Part shown: piece by piece, positions 23,457-32,990 of the stretch | How positions within the stretch are numbered: the first letter of the stretch is position 1 | How the letters are laid out: each line of letters starts with the position of its first letter | Source of the DNA: Thalassobius sp050633445 | GTDB lineage: Bacteria > Pseudomonadota > Alphaproteobacteria > Rhodobacterales > Rhodobacteraceae | NCBI GenBank assembly: GCA_050633445.1 | Contig: JBOEGN010000018.1 | Location: forward strand, 57,388 to 121,387 | Length of the DNA stretch: 64,000 nucleotides | Direction of reading: 5' to 3' | The notes under the pieces: model-generated | Seen by the model: only the letters and a program-made list of their open reading frames with translations | Told to the model about the DNA's origin: nothing | Databases searched by the model: none | Made by a program: the position numbers and the translations under genes

Positions 23457-26309
23457 TCAGCTGTTGTCTTTCAGCCCCATCAGCGCAGCTGCAAAGGGGT
23501 TGTCAGGGTCGATTTTCTTTTCTTTCTTGGGCGGACGTGCCTCGAAGGATTTAGACTTCGAACGGCCACCCTTGTTGTCACCACGACGCGGAGGTTTGCC
23601 GCCTTTGCGGTCCCCACGCGGACGATCGCCTTGCTTGCCGCGCGGACGGTCGCCACGCGGCTTGTTCGCGTTCGGACGGCGGCCACCCCAAGTGAAAGTA
23701 AAGAAGACTTCCATCTCAGGTTCCGCCGGTGCGGCCTCAGCAGCCTCGGCCTCGACCGGAGCAGCCTCTGCGGTTTCCGCGACCGGAGCCTCGACCTCAG
23801 GTTCTGCAACAGTTTCAGGGGCTTCCGCAGTTTCGGCGGCCTCAACCGGGGTCTCTTCGGCAGCCTCACCTTCGGTCGCAGCTTCCTCGGTCGCAGTTTC
23901 CTCGGCCGGAGCATCCTCGGTTGGGACGGCCTTGACCTTCTCCCGCTCGCCTTTTTCGGCGGCGTAGCCCAGACCCGACATCAGGTCGGCGAACTGTTCC
24001 AGCGTCATGCCGGTGATCGACAACATGTCGGCCTTGGCTTCGAAACCACCGCGGCTGTCTTCGGCACGCAGCATGTCTGCCAGACGTTCCAGCATGTCGA
24101 TCCGGATCGCCCGCTCGCCCGCTGCACGATAGCCGGACATCGCAAAGAAACCGTCAGGCATGCCGGCCAGCGCGGGCACGGTCACCAGACCGGGGGGCGG
24201 CGACTCGGGGAAGTCTTGCAGCCCCTTGGACAGCGACCACAACACCAGACGCAGACGGGTCGGCGCGGGTTTCAGCAGCAGCGGCATGAAGATGGTGAAC
24301 TGACCAAAACGCACACCGTGTTTGCGCAACGCGCCACGGGCTTCTTGGTCCAGCGCCTTCACCTCGTCGGCAATCTGGCCGCGCGGGATGATGCCGAAGT
24401 TCTCGACCAACTGAAACGCAAAGCCACGGGCCAGCCCGGTCAGCGCCTCGTCCTGGCCCATGGCCAGCAGCGGCTCGAACAGGGCCGCGACCTTGCGGTC
24501 GATAAAGTGTTGCAGACGGCGCTGCACCTTCTGGGCCACATCTGCGCCAGCTTCGTCATCGACAAAGGCGGACACCTCGGGTTTCAGCGGATCCGCGCCC
24601 GACACCAGTTTGCCCACGGCGTGTTCGCCCCACATGAGGCCGCCCTGTTCGGTAAAATCAATCTCGGTATCGGGTGCATTATAGAACCGGTCCGCCCGCA
24701 AATTGAAATGCGGCGTCAAGGCCTGCAAACTGGCCTGGCGAAGCGTTTTCGCCTCTTGCCCAGTTGCGTCCTTGTCCTGACGGAAACGGAACCCTTCCAA
24801 TCGACCGACGAATTCGCCTTCGACGGTCACTTCACCCTGATCATTCACTTCGGCCAAAAGGGCCTCCTTCTGTTTGAGCCGCCGCAACAAAACGGATGTG
24901 CGCCGGTCCACAAATCTCTGAGTCAAACGCATATGTAGCGCGTCCGACAGTCTGTCTTCTACAGCGCGAGTCTCTTCGCGCCAATGGGTTTCGTCGTCAA
25001 CCCAGCCTGCTCGCTGCGCGACATATGTCCACGTGCGAATAAAGGCCAGACGTTTCGACAATGTGTCAATGTCGCCTTCTGTCCTGTCGATCCGGTTGAC
25101 CTGTTTGGCCAGCCAATCGTTGGGAATTCGCCCGTATTCGTGCAAATCGTTAAAGATCTGCTCTAACAAACCCGCGTGTTCATTGTGGCTGATGCCTCTG
25201 AAATCAGGAATACGGCAAACATCCCACAGCATCCGTACGGATTGCGCGTCACTGGCGCGTGCGCGGATTTCTGCCACCGATTGCAAGGATTTCAGCGCCA
25301 TCAAGTCGTCCGCCTCGCGGGCGCGCAGCAGAAGCTCGTGTTTGGGCTGTTCTTCCAGGCTGCGTGTCAGTGCCTCGATCGAGCCGAATTTCAGCGCGGC
25401 ATTGCGCCACTGGATTTTGCGGACCGGGGCGAAGCGGTGCTCTTCGATGGCTTCGACCGTTTCTTCGGGCAGGTTGGGCACATCCCCGGTCACACCAAAG
25501 CTGCCATCGGTCATGCCGCGCCCTGCACGCCCGGCAATCTGCGCCATTTCATTGGCTTGCAAGTACCGCATCCGCCGCCCATCGAATTTGATGATCGAGG
25601 AAAAGGCGACGTGGTCAATATCCAGGTTCAGCCCCATCCCGATGGCATCTGTTGCCACCAGGAAATCGACATCCCCGTTCTGGTACAATTCGACCTGAGC
25701 GTTCCGGGTGCGCGGTGACAGCGCCCCCATCACAACGGCCGCGCCCCCCCGCTGACGACGGATCAGCTCGGCGATGGCATAGACATCATCGACCGAGAAA
25801 CCAACGATGGCACTGCGCGGTTTCATCCGACTGATCTTTTTGGGGCCGGTATAGGTCAGCCGCGACATGCGCTGGCGCTGCAAAAACTCGGTTCCGGGAA
25901 CCAGTTGGGCGATGGTCGGGCGGATGGTGTCCGCCCCCAAAAACACGGTTTCCAACAGCCCACGAGATCGCAACAGCCGGTCGGTAAAGACATGCCCCCG
26001 GTCCGGGTCTTCGCACAGCTGAACTTCGTCGATGGCTACGAAATCAGCGCCCATGCCTTCGGGCATCGCCTCGACCGTGCAAACCCAGTATTGCGCCCGC
26101 GGAGGTACGATCCGTTCTTCGCCAGTAATCAGCGCCACGACCGACGGCCCGCGCGCGGCAACGATTTTGTCATAGACCTCGCGCGCAAGCAGGCGCAACG
26201 GCAAGCCGATCACGCCGGTGCGATAGCCCAGCATCCGTTCGATGGCATAGTGGGTTTTGCCGGTATTGGTCGGCCCCAGGACAGCCGTGATCCGCGCATT
26301 CTGGGCCAT
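23457..26309 (-). CDS. SUV3-like superfamily 2 RNA helicase with a long low-complexity tail
   Basis: The 950-residue helicase resembles the mitochondrial degradosome helicase SUV3. Walker A is GPTNTGKT (residues 12-19), motif II AIDEVQLCEDPDRG, then VVMGALSPRTRN and AQIAGRAGRGMTDG (motif VI). Residues from about 770 are unusual: a long Ala/Glu/Pro-rich acidic stretch with repeated EEAATEGEAAEE/VAEPEVEAPVAE units, then a basic Gly/Arg/Lys-rich tail (RGDRPRGKQGDRPRGDRK). It ends with the conserved PDNPFAAALMGLK. The tail looks disordered and RNA-binding. It is predicted to unwind RNA, perhaps in turnover. The adjacent S4-domain gene supports an RNA role. Confidence 0.88.
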   Translation of the reverse strand: MAQNARITAVLGPTNTGKTHYAIERMLGYRTGVIGLPLRLLAREVYDKIVAARGPSVVALITGEERIVPPRAQYWVCTVEAMPEGMGADFVAIDEVQLCEDPDRGHVFTDRLLRSRGLLETVFLGADTIRPTIAQLVPGTEFLQRQRMSRLTYTGPKKISRMKPRSAIVGFSVDDVYAIAELIRRQRGGAAVVMGALSPRTRNAQVELYQNGDVDFLVATDAIGMGLNLDIDHVAFSSIIKFDGRRMRYLQANEMAQIAGRAGRGMTDGSFGVTGDVPNLPEETVEAIEEHRFAPVRKIQWRNAALKFGSIEALTRSLEEQPKHELLLRAREADDLMALKSLQSVAEIRARASDAQSVRMLWDVCRIPDFRGISHNEHAGLLEQIFNDLHEYGRIPNDWLAKQVNRIDRTEGDIDTLSKRLAFIRTWTYVAQRAGWVDDETHWREETRAVEDRLSDALHMRLTQRFVDRRTSVLLRRLKQKEALLAEVNDQGEVTVEGEFVGRLEGFRFRQDKDATGQEAKTLRQASLQALTPHFNLRADRFYNAPDTEIDFTEQGGLMWGEHAVGKLVSGADPLKPEVSAFVDDEAGADVAQKVQRRLQHFIDRKVAALFEPLLAMGQDEALTGLARGFAFQLVENFGIIPRGQIADEVKALDQEARGALRKHGVRFGQFTIFMPLLLKPAPTRLRLVLWSLSKGLQDFPESPPPGLVTVPALAGMPDGFFAMSGYRAAGERAIRIDMLERLADMLRAEDSRGGFEAKADMLSITGMTLEQFADLMSGLGYAAEKGEREKVKAVPTEDAPAEETATEEAATEGEAAEETPVEAAETAEAPETVAEPEVEAPVAETAEAAPVEAEAAEAAPAEPEMEVFFTFTWGGRRPNANKPRGDRPRGKQGDRPRGDRKGGKPPRRGDNKGGRSKSKSFEARPPKKEKKIDPDNPFAAALMGLKDNS

Positions 26310-26341
26310 AAGGGGGCCGTCCTTGTCCGACTTTGTGTCGC

Positions 26342-26914
26342 CTAAAGCTCTTGTCCAGTGACCCGGGATCCCAGGCGCGCAATGGCGTTCTGGGCTTCCT
26401 CGTAGTGCGGGTAAACGGTTAGCGCAAGCGTGTAGGCCTCATGCGCCAATTCCAGTTTGCCCAATTCCTCCAGGATCGTTCCGACCCCATACATTGCCTG
26501 AAAATTGCTCGGATTCAGATGCAGCGCGCGTTCCAAATCATGGATCGCCAGCCCATAGCGATCCATCCGGTAATAGGTGCTGGCGCGCTGATGCCAGCCT
26601 TCGGCAAAGTCGGGCGCGTGATCGGTCAGGGCCGTCAGATGGCCAATCGCCTCGGCGAAATCCCCACGACCGGCGGCGTCGATGCCACGTTTCAACAGCA
26701 GATCAATCGCAGGCGACCCCGAATGCCCCCAACGCAGGGCAATTTCGTCAGCCAGGCGCTTGGCCTCGACCGGGTCAGCGGACTTTAGCTGTTGCAACAT
26801 TTCCGGTACTGGATTCGGCACAGAATCGGCCCGCACCTGTAAAGGTATGGAAAACGTTACTGTCAGCAGGGTTGCCGCAACGATACGTTTGAGATTGTAT
26901 TTCTTCACGCTCAT
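26342..26914 (-). CDS. Exported tetratricopeptide-repeat protein
   Basis: The protein has 190 residues from the ATG at 26914. A positively charged N-terminus and hydrophobic stretch (RIVAATLLTVTFSIPLQVRA) look like a signal peptide cleaved after VRA. The rest is helical, with at least three TPR-like units (FAEGWHQRASTYYRMDRYGLAIHDLERALHLNP is the clearest). It is probably periplasmic. The start is uncertain: a GTG 13 codons upstream is also open and neither has a good ribosome-binding site. It lies 32 bases before the helicase gene. No specific function can be assigned. Confidence 0.78.
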   Translation of the reverse strand: MSVKKYNLKRIVAATLLTVTFSIPLQVRADSVPNPVPEMLQQLKSADPVEAKRLADEIALRWGHSGSPAIDLLLKRGIDAAGRGDFAEAIGHLTALTDHAPDFAEGWHQRASTYYRMDRYGLAIHDLERALHLNPSNFQAMYGVGTILEELGKLELAHEAYTLALTVYPHYEEAQNAIARLGSRVTGQEL

Positions 26915-26984
26915 AACAATATCAAGTTTAACGCGCCCGGCAGTTTTGACCACCCCTGGGCCATCAAATTAAAGGGAAGAGACC

Positions 26985-27275
26985 ATGAGCGAGAAGATGG
27001 AAGCCGCAGTCGCTGCGCTGAACGAGAAAATGTCCGACGTCGATTTTGACGGTTCGGCCAAATTCGTGATCGAAGGCGAAGGCGCAATTGTCGTGGATGC
27101 CGATGGCGCACGCCTGTCCGACGACGACGCCGACGTTACCCTGACCGCCGATGCCGACACGTTCGAATCGATGATGACCGGTGACATTAACCCCACCGCC
27201 GCTTTCATGAGCGGCAAGCTGACCGTTGACGGCGACATGGGCAAAGCCATGCAGCTGGGCGCGGCACTGGCCTGA
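26985..27275 (+). CDS. SCP2 sterol-binding-domain protein
   Basis: The 96-residue acidic protein matches the SCP-2 fold. KFVIEGEGAIVVDADGARLSD is followed by ADVTLTADADTFESMMTGDINPTAAFMSGKLTVDGDMGKAMQLGAAL. Free-standing bacterial members bind fatty-acyl or other lipids. AAGGGAAGAG precedes the start. The next gene, a lipase-like hydrolase, begins four bases after its stop, so a lipid-related operon is likely. Confidence 0.88.
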   Translation: MSEKMEAAVAALNEKMSDVDFDGSAKFVIEGEGAIVVDADGARLSDDDADVTLTADADTFESMMTGDINPTAAFMSGKLTVDGDMGKAMQLGAALA

Positions 27276-27279
27276 CACA

Positions 27280-28242
27280 ATGACCCCTGCCCCTTTTCTG
27301 ACCGATATTGCCAGTATCGCACCTGAAGGTGCCGCATATTGGTTGGACACACCGGATGGCGTGCGCGTGCGCGCGGTTCTGTGGGGGCAGCAGGCCGAAA
27401 AGGGGACAGTTCTGCTGTTCCCCGGCCGCACGGAATATGCCGAGAAATACACGCATACGGCGGCAGCTCTGGAACAGGGCGGCTATGCCACTTTGGCCAT
27501 GGATTGGCGCGGACAGGGGCTGGCGGATCGCCTGCTGGATGACCCTCAGGTCGGCCATGTCGGCGAATTTTCCGACTATCAGCACGACGTCGCTGCGATG
27601 GTCGACGCCGCCGAGGATCTGGACCTGCCCAAACCCTATTTCCTGATCGCGCATTCCATGGGGGGTGCCATCGGGCTACGCGCTGTGATGGAGGGTCTGC
27701 CGGTCGCGGCTTGTGTCTTTACCGGTCCGATGTGGGGCATCATCATGCATCCTGCGACCCGTCCTGCCGCTTGGGCCATCAGTTGGGCCAGTCGGGTTCT
27801 GGGCACTTCTCATGGCTTGGCCCCCGGTTCCCGGACCGAGGCTTATGTTCTGTCCGAACCCTTCGAAGACAACACATTGACCACTGATCCAAACATGTAT
27901 GCGTTCATGCAGGATCACGTCATGGCACATCCCGAGCTTTCCCTGGGCGGTCCCAGTCTGAACTGGGTGCACGAGGCCTTGAAGGACACGCTGGATCTCA
28001 GCCGTCAGCCTGCGCCCAACCTGCCCTGCCTGACCTTTTTGGGCACCCATGAACGCATCGTTGACCCCAAGCGCATTCAGACCCGTATGGACAGCTGGCC
28101 GGGCGGTGAATTGGTGATGGTCGAAAACGGCGAACACGAAGTGCTGATGGAAACGCCGCAAATGCGTGAGGCCGCAATGGCCCGTATCCTGCGCTTTTTC
28201 GACAATGCACGCCTTGCGGACGAAGAAAAAGTAGCCTGCTAG
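27280..28242 (+). CDS. Alpha/beta hydrolase, lysophospholipase/monoacylglycerol-lipase type (PldB-like)
   Basis: The 320-residue hydrolase starts at 27280, four bases after the SCP2 gene. The nucleophile elbow AHSMGG is near residue 124 (Ser 126), preceded by LFPGRTEYAEKY and MDWRGQGLADR, as in the serine aminopeptidase S33/PldB group. The acid residue is probably in ERIVDPKRI and the histidine in NGEHEVLME. No signal peptide is seen, so it is probably cytoplasmic, acting on lysophospholipids or monoglycerides. The exact substrate is unknown. Confidence 0.88.
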   Translation: MTPAPFLTDIASIAPEGAAYWLDTPDGVRVRAVLWGQQAEKGTVLLFPGRTEYAEKYTHTAAALEQGGYATLAMDWRGQGLADRLLDDPQVGHVGEFSDYQHDVAAMVDAAEDLDLPKPYFLIAHSMGGAIGLRAVMEGLPVAACVFTGPMWGIIMHPATRPAAWAISWASRVLGTSHGLAPGSRTEAYVLSEPFEDNTLTTDPNMYAFMQDHVMAHPELSLGGPSLNWVHEALKDTLDLSRQPAPNLPCLTFLGTHERIVDPKRIQTRMDSWPGGELVMVENGEHEVLMETPQMREAAMARILRFFDNARLADEEKVAC

Positions 28243-28330
28243 GCCCCTAGCCTCCAAGCCCGTCCTGACCCGCAACGCTTGCCAGAGCGCCCTGCGATCT
28301 CTATCCCGGATAAGAACAAGGGACGGAGAC

Positions 28331-29185
28331 ATGAATAATAAAATTGATACCAAGGCCGTGGGCCTTGATGTCGGCCTTGCGGCCGTTAAGTTTCTGACGG
28401 GCAAGGAAAACCTGCACTACGGGCTCTGGAATGACTTTGATCTGTGCGCAGCAAATCTGGGCCCCGCGCAAGAGGCTTATACCGAGAAGCTGTTTAAACT
28501 GCTGCCCGATCGCCCCCTGAAAATTCTGGATATCGGCGGAGGCGCGGGCGTCACCGCTCGGAAATTGCTGGATCTTGGGCATACGGTCGAAATCATCGTG
28601 CCCTCGGCCTATTTAGCGCAACGGTGTCGGGAAAATGCCCCCAACGCCACGCTGCACGAGATGATGTTCGAGGATTTTCAGACAGATCAGACCTTTGATC
28701 TCTGCCTATTTTCCGAGAGTTTTCAGTATATTCCGATGGATATTTCGCTGTCGCGCTGCGCCCAGATGCTGACGCCAGACGGGCTGATCCTCATCGCGGA
28801 TTGCTTTCGAAAACCTGCTTATTATCTGCCGGATCGCACCAGCCGCGTCGGTGGTGGCCACCCGTTCGAGGACTATAAGAAGGCATTGAACACCAGTGCA
28901 TTCGACGCGCTGAGCGAAGAGGATATCACCGTTGATGTCGCGCCCTCTGTCCAGCTGGAGCAGGACTTTTTCCACGTCATCGGCCTGGGTGTTGATCGGT
29001 TCAACGACGAGCTTCAGACAAAAAAACCCTTTGCCCGCAAGGTCATACGTGGATTTCTGGGGCTAATCCTGACCAAGCGCCGTCGTGCAAAACTGTATGA
29101 CCGCCTGACCGGCAACACGCGCACAGCCGAGCAATTCGTCAAGTACAATCACTACATCATGACGGCGCTGGCGAAAAAGGCCTGA
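28331..29185 (+). CDS. Class I SAM-dependent methyltransferase
   Basis: The 284-residue protein has the SAM-binding motif ILDIGGGAGVTARKLLDLGH near residue 65. The sequence GKENLHYGLWND before it resembles the cyclopropane-synthase/tocopherol-methyltransferase-like group. LCLFSESFQYIP and MLTPDGLILIADCFRKP are the later Rossmann strands. The substrate cannot be told. GGGACGGAGAC precedes the ATG. It follows the hydrolase by 88 bases and converges on the fumarylacetoacetase-family gene, with four bases between stops. Confidence 0.82.
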   Translation: MNNKIDTKAVGLDVGLAAVKFLTGKENLHYGLWNDFDLCAANLGPAQEAYTEKLFKLLPDRPLKILDIGGGAGVTARKLLDLGHTVEIIVPSAYLAQRCRENAPNATLHEMMFEDFQTDQTFDLCLFSESFQYIPMDISLSRCAQMLTPDGLILIADCFRKPAYYLPDRTSRVGGGHPFEDYKKALNTSAFDALSEEDITVDVAPSVQLEQDFFHVIGLGVDRFNDELQTKKPFARKVIRGFLGLILTKRRRAKLYDRLTGNTRTAEQFVKYNHYIMTALAKKA

Positions 29186-29189
29186 GCGC

Positions 29190-30017
29190 TCAGTCTTGCT
29201 GCACCTCTTGGCGCTGGCGGCCCAACCCGTCGATCCGCAGCTCCATCACGTCGCCCGCTGTCAGATAGGTGGGCGGCGTCATCCCCATCCCCACACCCGG
29301 AGGCGTCCCAGTCGCGATCACATCACCGGGTTGCAGGCTCATCATTTCGGTCAGATGCTCGATGATCTGCGCGATGGTGAAAATCATCGACGAGGTGTTC
29401 CCCCGCTGCGCCGGTTTGCCGTTCAGATCCAGCTCCAACGCCATATTTTGCGGGTCGGCCACGTCATCACGGCTGACCAGCCACGGCCCCACCGGCCCGA
29501 AAGTGTCGCAGCTTTTGCCCTTGGTCCACTGCCCGCCGCGTTCCGCCTGAAATGCCCGTTCAGACACGTCATTCACGATCGTATAACCCGCAACATAGTC
29601 CAGTGCGTCCGCAGCTTTGACGTATTTCGCAGGTTTGCCGATGACGACGCCCAGCTCGACCTCCCAATCGGACTTCAGCGATCCGCGCGGGATCAGCACC
29701 GGGTCATTCGGCCCGTTCAGCGCGCTGGTGGCTTTCATGAACACAATCGGTTCTTCGGGGATGGCCATCCCGGCCTCTTCGGCGTGATCGCGATAGTTCA
29801 ACCCGATGCAGACCAGCTTGCCAATGCCCGCCACGGGGATGCCCAAACGCGGGTTTCCGTCGACCAAAGGCAACGTCGCAGGATCGACCTGCGGCAACGC
29901 GCCCAGCACATCGCCAGACAGGTCATCAACCACCCCGGACAGATCCCGCACGCGGCCCTCGGCATCCAGAACTCCGGGCTTTTCGGCCCCCGGCTGACCA
30001 TAGCGTACATAGCGCAT
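29190..30017 (-). CDS. Fumarylacetoacetate hydrolase-family protein
   Basis: The 275-residue protein starts at 30017 (MRYVRYGQPGAEKPG) with AGGGGAG upstream. The family core is clear: CIGLNYRDHAEEAGM near residue 75, PIVFMKATSALNGPNDPV, the metal ligands in DWEVELGVVIGK, and TGTPPGVGMGM. Such enzymes are hydrolases, isomerases or decarboxylases of acylpyruvates and similar 2-keto acids. Members with this N-terminus are often called 2-hydroxyhepta-2,4-diene-1,7-dioate isomerase or ureidoglycolate lyase, without proof. Divergent from pepF. Confidence 0.88.
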   Translation of the reverse strand: MRYVRYGQPGAEKPGVLDAEGRVRDLSGVVDDLSGDVLGALPQVDPATLPLVDGNPRLGIPVAGIGKLVCIGLNYRDHAEEAGMAIPEEPIVFMKATSALNGPNDPVLIPRGSLKSDWEVELGVVIGKPAKYVKAADALDYVAGYTIVNDVSERAFQAERGGQWTKGKSCDTFGPVGPWLVSRDDVADPQNMALELDLNGKPAQRGNTSSMIFTIAQIIEHLTEMMSLQPGDVIATGTPPGVGMGMTPPTYLTAGDVMELRIDGLGRQRQEVQQD

Positions 30018-30131
30018 AATGCTCCCCTCTTTGTCGAAAGCCACCTTATCCGCCCGCCCCGGACGCACAAGCCCTTGAGGCCCGCGCGCGCCCGTCCTAT
30101 GTCTGTTGAGCAACCAAACAAGAGGTCTTCC

Positions 30132-31952
30132 ATGTTCCAGCTTCCCTTCCCCGTGCGCGACGCAAATGCCGGGTCCGGCTCTGACGGTTTTGGGGAGTTG
30201 CCCGAATGGGACCTGACCGATCTGTATGCCTCTGACGACGCGCCCGAGCTGACCGCCGATCTGGACTGGCTGGAGGCCGAATGCGCTGCCTTTGCGGCCG
30301 ATTATGCGGGTAAATTGGACACGCTGGATGCCGATGGCCTGCTGGAATGCGTCCTGCGCAACGAAAAGATCAGCACCAAGGCCGGGCGCGTGATGTCCTA
30401 TGCCGGGCTGCGCTATTACCAGCTGACGGTGGATGCGGACCGCGCGAAATTCATGTCCGATTGCCAGGAAAAGATCACCAATTTCACCACGCCTTTGGTG
30501 TTCTTCACGCTGGAACTGAACCGGATCGAGGATGACAAACTGTCCGCGATGCTGGCCGAAAACACCGATCTGGCGCGCTATAAGCCGGTGTTCGACCGTA
30601 TCCGCGCGATGAAGCCGCACCAGCTGTCGGATGAGATGGAACAGTTCCTGCATGATCTGGGCGTTGTCGGGGACGCCTGGGAGAAACTGTTCGACGAAAC
30701 CATTGCCGGGCTGGAATTCACCGTGGACGGCGAAGAGCTGAACATCGAAGGTACCCTGAACCTGCTAACCGAACAGGACCGCGCCAAGCGCGAGGCCGCC
30801 TCGCGCGAATTGGCCGAGGTTTTCGCCGCCAATATCAAGACCTTCGCCCGTGTCCACAACACGCAGGCCAAGGAAAAAGAGGTGCTGGATCGCTGGCGCA
30901 ACATGCCAACGCCTCAGACCGGGCGGCACCTGTCCAATGACGTCGAACCCGAGGTGGTTCAGGCCCTGCGCGACGCCGTTGTCGCCGCCTATCCGCGCCT
31001 GTCGCACCGGTACTATAACCTGAAACGTAAATGGCTGGGTCTGGACCGGATGCAGGTCTGGGACCGCAACGCGCCCCTGCCGATGGAGGACACCAAGACC
31101 GTCGATTGGGACGCCGCCCAAAGCATCGTGATGGAGGCCTACAGCGCCTTTGATCCGCGCATGGGCGAGATCGCGCAGCCGTTCTTTGACAAAGGCTGGA
31201 TCGACGCGGGCGTGAAACCCGGCAAGGCCCCCGGCGCCTTTGCCCACCCAACCGTCACCGAGGTGCATCCTTATGTGATGCTGAACTATCTGGGCAAACC
31301 GCGCGACGTGATGACCCTGGCGCACGAGCTGGGCCACGGAGTCCACCAGGTTTTGGCGGCTGATCAGGGCGAAATGCTGTCCTCGACCCCGCTGACGCTG
31401 GCGGAAACTGCCTCGGTGTTTGGCGAGATGCTGACCTTCCGCAAAATGCTGGAAAAGGCCGAAACCAAGGAAGAGCGCAAAGTGCTGCTGGCCGGCAAGG
31501 TCGAAGATATGATCAACACGGTCGTCCGCCAGATCGCGTTCTATGACTTCGAATGCAAGCTGCACGCCGCGCGCCGCGAGGGCGAGCTGACCCCTGACGA
31601 CATCAACGCGCTGTGGATGTCCGTGCAGGCGGAATCATTGGGCGACGCGTTTGATTTCATGGACGGGTATGAAACCTTCTGGGCCTATATCCCGCACTTC
31701 GTACATTCGCCCTTCTACGTCTATGCCTATGCGTTCGGCGACGGTCTGGTGAACGCGCTGTATGCCGCCTACGAGGCCGCGCCCGAAGGCTTTCAGGACA
31801 AGTATTTCGACATGTTGAAAGCGGGCGGATCGATGCACCACAAAGAGCTGCTGGCCCCCTTCGGCCTGGATGCCTCGGACCCCAAATTCTGGGACAAGGG
31901 CCTGTCGATGATCGAAGGCTTCATCGACGAGCTGGAGGCGATGGAGGACTAA
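30132..31952 (+). CDS. pepF: Oligoendopeptidase F (M3 family zinc metallopeptidase)
   Basis: The 606-residue cytosolic peptidase cleaves oligopeptides. The zinc site HELGH (in MTLAHELGHGVHQ) is near residue 398, and the third ligand is expected in LAETASVFGEM just after. ATG at 30132 (MFQLPFPVRDA) has AGAGG a few bases upstream. In-frame sequence before it is the antisense of the neighbouring gene and is not coding. The N-terminal helical domain and C-terminal YAYAFGDGLVNALYAAYE are typical of the PepF clade. It may supply peptide turnover; no operon partner. Confidence 0.93.
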   Translation: MFQLPFPVRDANAGSGSDGFGELPEWDLTDLYASDDAPELTADLDWLEAECAAFAADYAGKLDTLDADGLLECVLRNEKISTKAGRVMSYAGLRYYQLTVDADRAKFMSDCQEKITNFTTPLVFFTLELNRIEDDKLSAMLAENTDLARYKPVFDRIRAMKPHQLSDEMEQFLHDLGVVGDAWEKLFDETIAGLEFTVDGEELNIEGTLNLLTEQDRAKREAASRELAEVFAANIKTFARVHNTQAKEKEVLDRWRNMPTPQTGRHLSNDVEPEVVQALRDAVVAAYPRLSHRYYNLKRKWLGLDRMQVWDRNAPLPMEDTKTVDWDAAQSIVMEAYSAFDPRMGEIAQPFFDKGWIDAGVKPGKAPGAFAHPTVTEVHPYVMLNYLGKPRDVMTLAHELGHGVHQVLAADQGEMLSSTPLTLAETASVFGEMLTFRKMLEKAETKEERKVLLAGKVEDMINTVVRQIAFYDFECKLHAARREGELTPDDINALWMSVQAESLGDAFDFMDGYETFWAYIPHFVHSPFYVYAYAFGDGLVNALYAAYEAAPEGFQDKYFDMLKAGGSMHHKELLAPFGLDASDPKFWDKGLSMIEGFIDELEAMED

Positions 31953-31959
31953 GCCCCCG

Positions 31960-32388
31960 TCAAAGCCACGCCAGGGTCGCCGCTGCCAGCACCAGATAGC
32001 GCGCGCCCTTGGCGATCAGCACCAGCAGGAAAAACGACGTCAGCGGCTCTTTCATCACGCCGGCAACCACCGTCAGCGGGTCGCCCACGATCGGCACCCA
32101 ACTGGCCAGCAGCGACCAGCGCCCGAAACGGTGATACCACCCTTGGGCGCGCTGTAATTGCGCGGGCGAGGCCGGAAACCAACGCCTGTTCTGAAACCGC
32201 AGAACCGTGCGCCCCAGATACCAGTTCACCACCGAACCCAGCACGTTTCCCGCTGTCGCGACGGCCACAAGGGTCAGCACCGGATGCTGGCCTTGCACCA
32301 ATTGCGTGACCAGAACGGCCTCGGATTGCATGGGCAGTAGGGTCGCCGCCAAAAAGGCAGAGCCGAACAGCAAGGCATAAGCGATCAT
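31960..32388 (-). CDS. YqaA/DedA-like inner-membrane protein
   Basis: This 142-residue protein has three to four hydrophobic segments. The motif FLAATLLPMQSEAVLVTQL near the N-terminus and GNVLGSVVNWYLGR are characteristic of the YqaA (SNARE-associated/DedA-like) group. WVPIVGDPLTVVAGVMKEP follows. DedA-superfamily proteins act in lipid flipping and membrane homeostasis; YqaA members are poorly studied. It converges on pepF with seven bases between the stops. Confidence 0.88.
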   Translation of the reverse strand: MIAYALLFGSAFLAATLLPMQSEAVLVTQLVQGQHPVLTLVAVATAGNVLGSVVNWYLGRTVLRFQNRRWFPASPAQLQRAQGWYHRFGRWSLLASWVPIVGDPLTVVAGVMKEPLTSFFLLVLIAKGARYLVLAAATLAWL

Positions 32389-32540
32389 CCCTGGCCCTCC
32401 TTTCGCCGTTGCAACCCCTGCGCACAGCTACAGCGCCTGGTCCTGACGTGCAATGACGGCGCATCAAACTGGCGTGAGCGGGATAGCGCGATGGGGCTCG
32501 GTGGGCCACATTGGGGAAAACAACCCCGGAGGAGACCCCG

Positions 32541-32990
32541 ATGCCCCTGAACCGCCGCGCCTTCCTGCTGATGCTGCCCGCTGCTGCCGCCCTGCCCCAT
32601 CTGGCCCATGCCATGTCGCCCAAGATCTATACCGAGGACGGCATCGCCGTGGATGGCAGTGACGTCGTTGCCTATTTCACCGAAAGCAAACCTGTCAAAG
32701 GCCGCAACGACATCACGCATGACTGGATGGGCGCGACCTGGCGCTTTGCATCCGAGGAAAACCGCGCCAAGTTCCAGGCCGATCCAACCGCCTACGCGCC
32801 CCAATATGGCGGATATTGCGCCTATGCGGCATCCGAGGGCTATGTCGCCCCCACCGACCCAGCGGCCTGGACGATCTACGAGGGCAAGCTGTACCTGAAT
32901 TATTCCAAAAGCGTGCGCCGCCGCTGGCTAAAGGATGTCCCCGGACGGATCGCCGCTGCGGATGCTAATTGGCCCGGCATTCTGAAATAA
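32541..32990 (+). CDS. Exported YHS-domain protein
   Basis: The 149-residue protein starts at 32541 with CGGAGGAGAC just before it; an ATG ten codons earlier overlaps that site. The N-terminus MPLNRRAFLLMLPAAAALPHLAHA is a signal peptide with a twin-arginine-like RRAFL, so Tat export is possible. The mature part is a YHS domain (DVVAYFTESKPVKG, WRFASEENRAKFQADP, YAPQYGGYCAYAASEG). YHS domains are small, often metal-associated modules. Function unknown. It meets the VOC gene tail to tail without a gap. Confidence 0.87.
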   Translation: MPLNRRAFLLMLPAAAALPHLAHAMSPKIYTEDGIAVDGSDVVAYFTESKPVKGRNDITHDWMGATWRFASEENRAKFQADPTAYAPQYGGYCAYAASEGYVAPTDPAAWTIYEGKLYLNYSKSVRRRWLKDVPGRIAAADANWPGILK

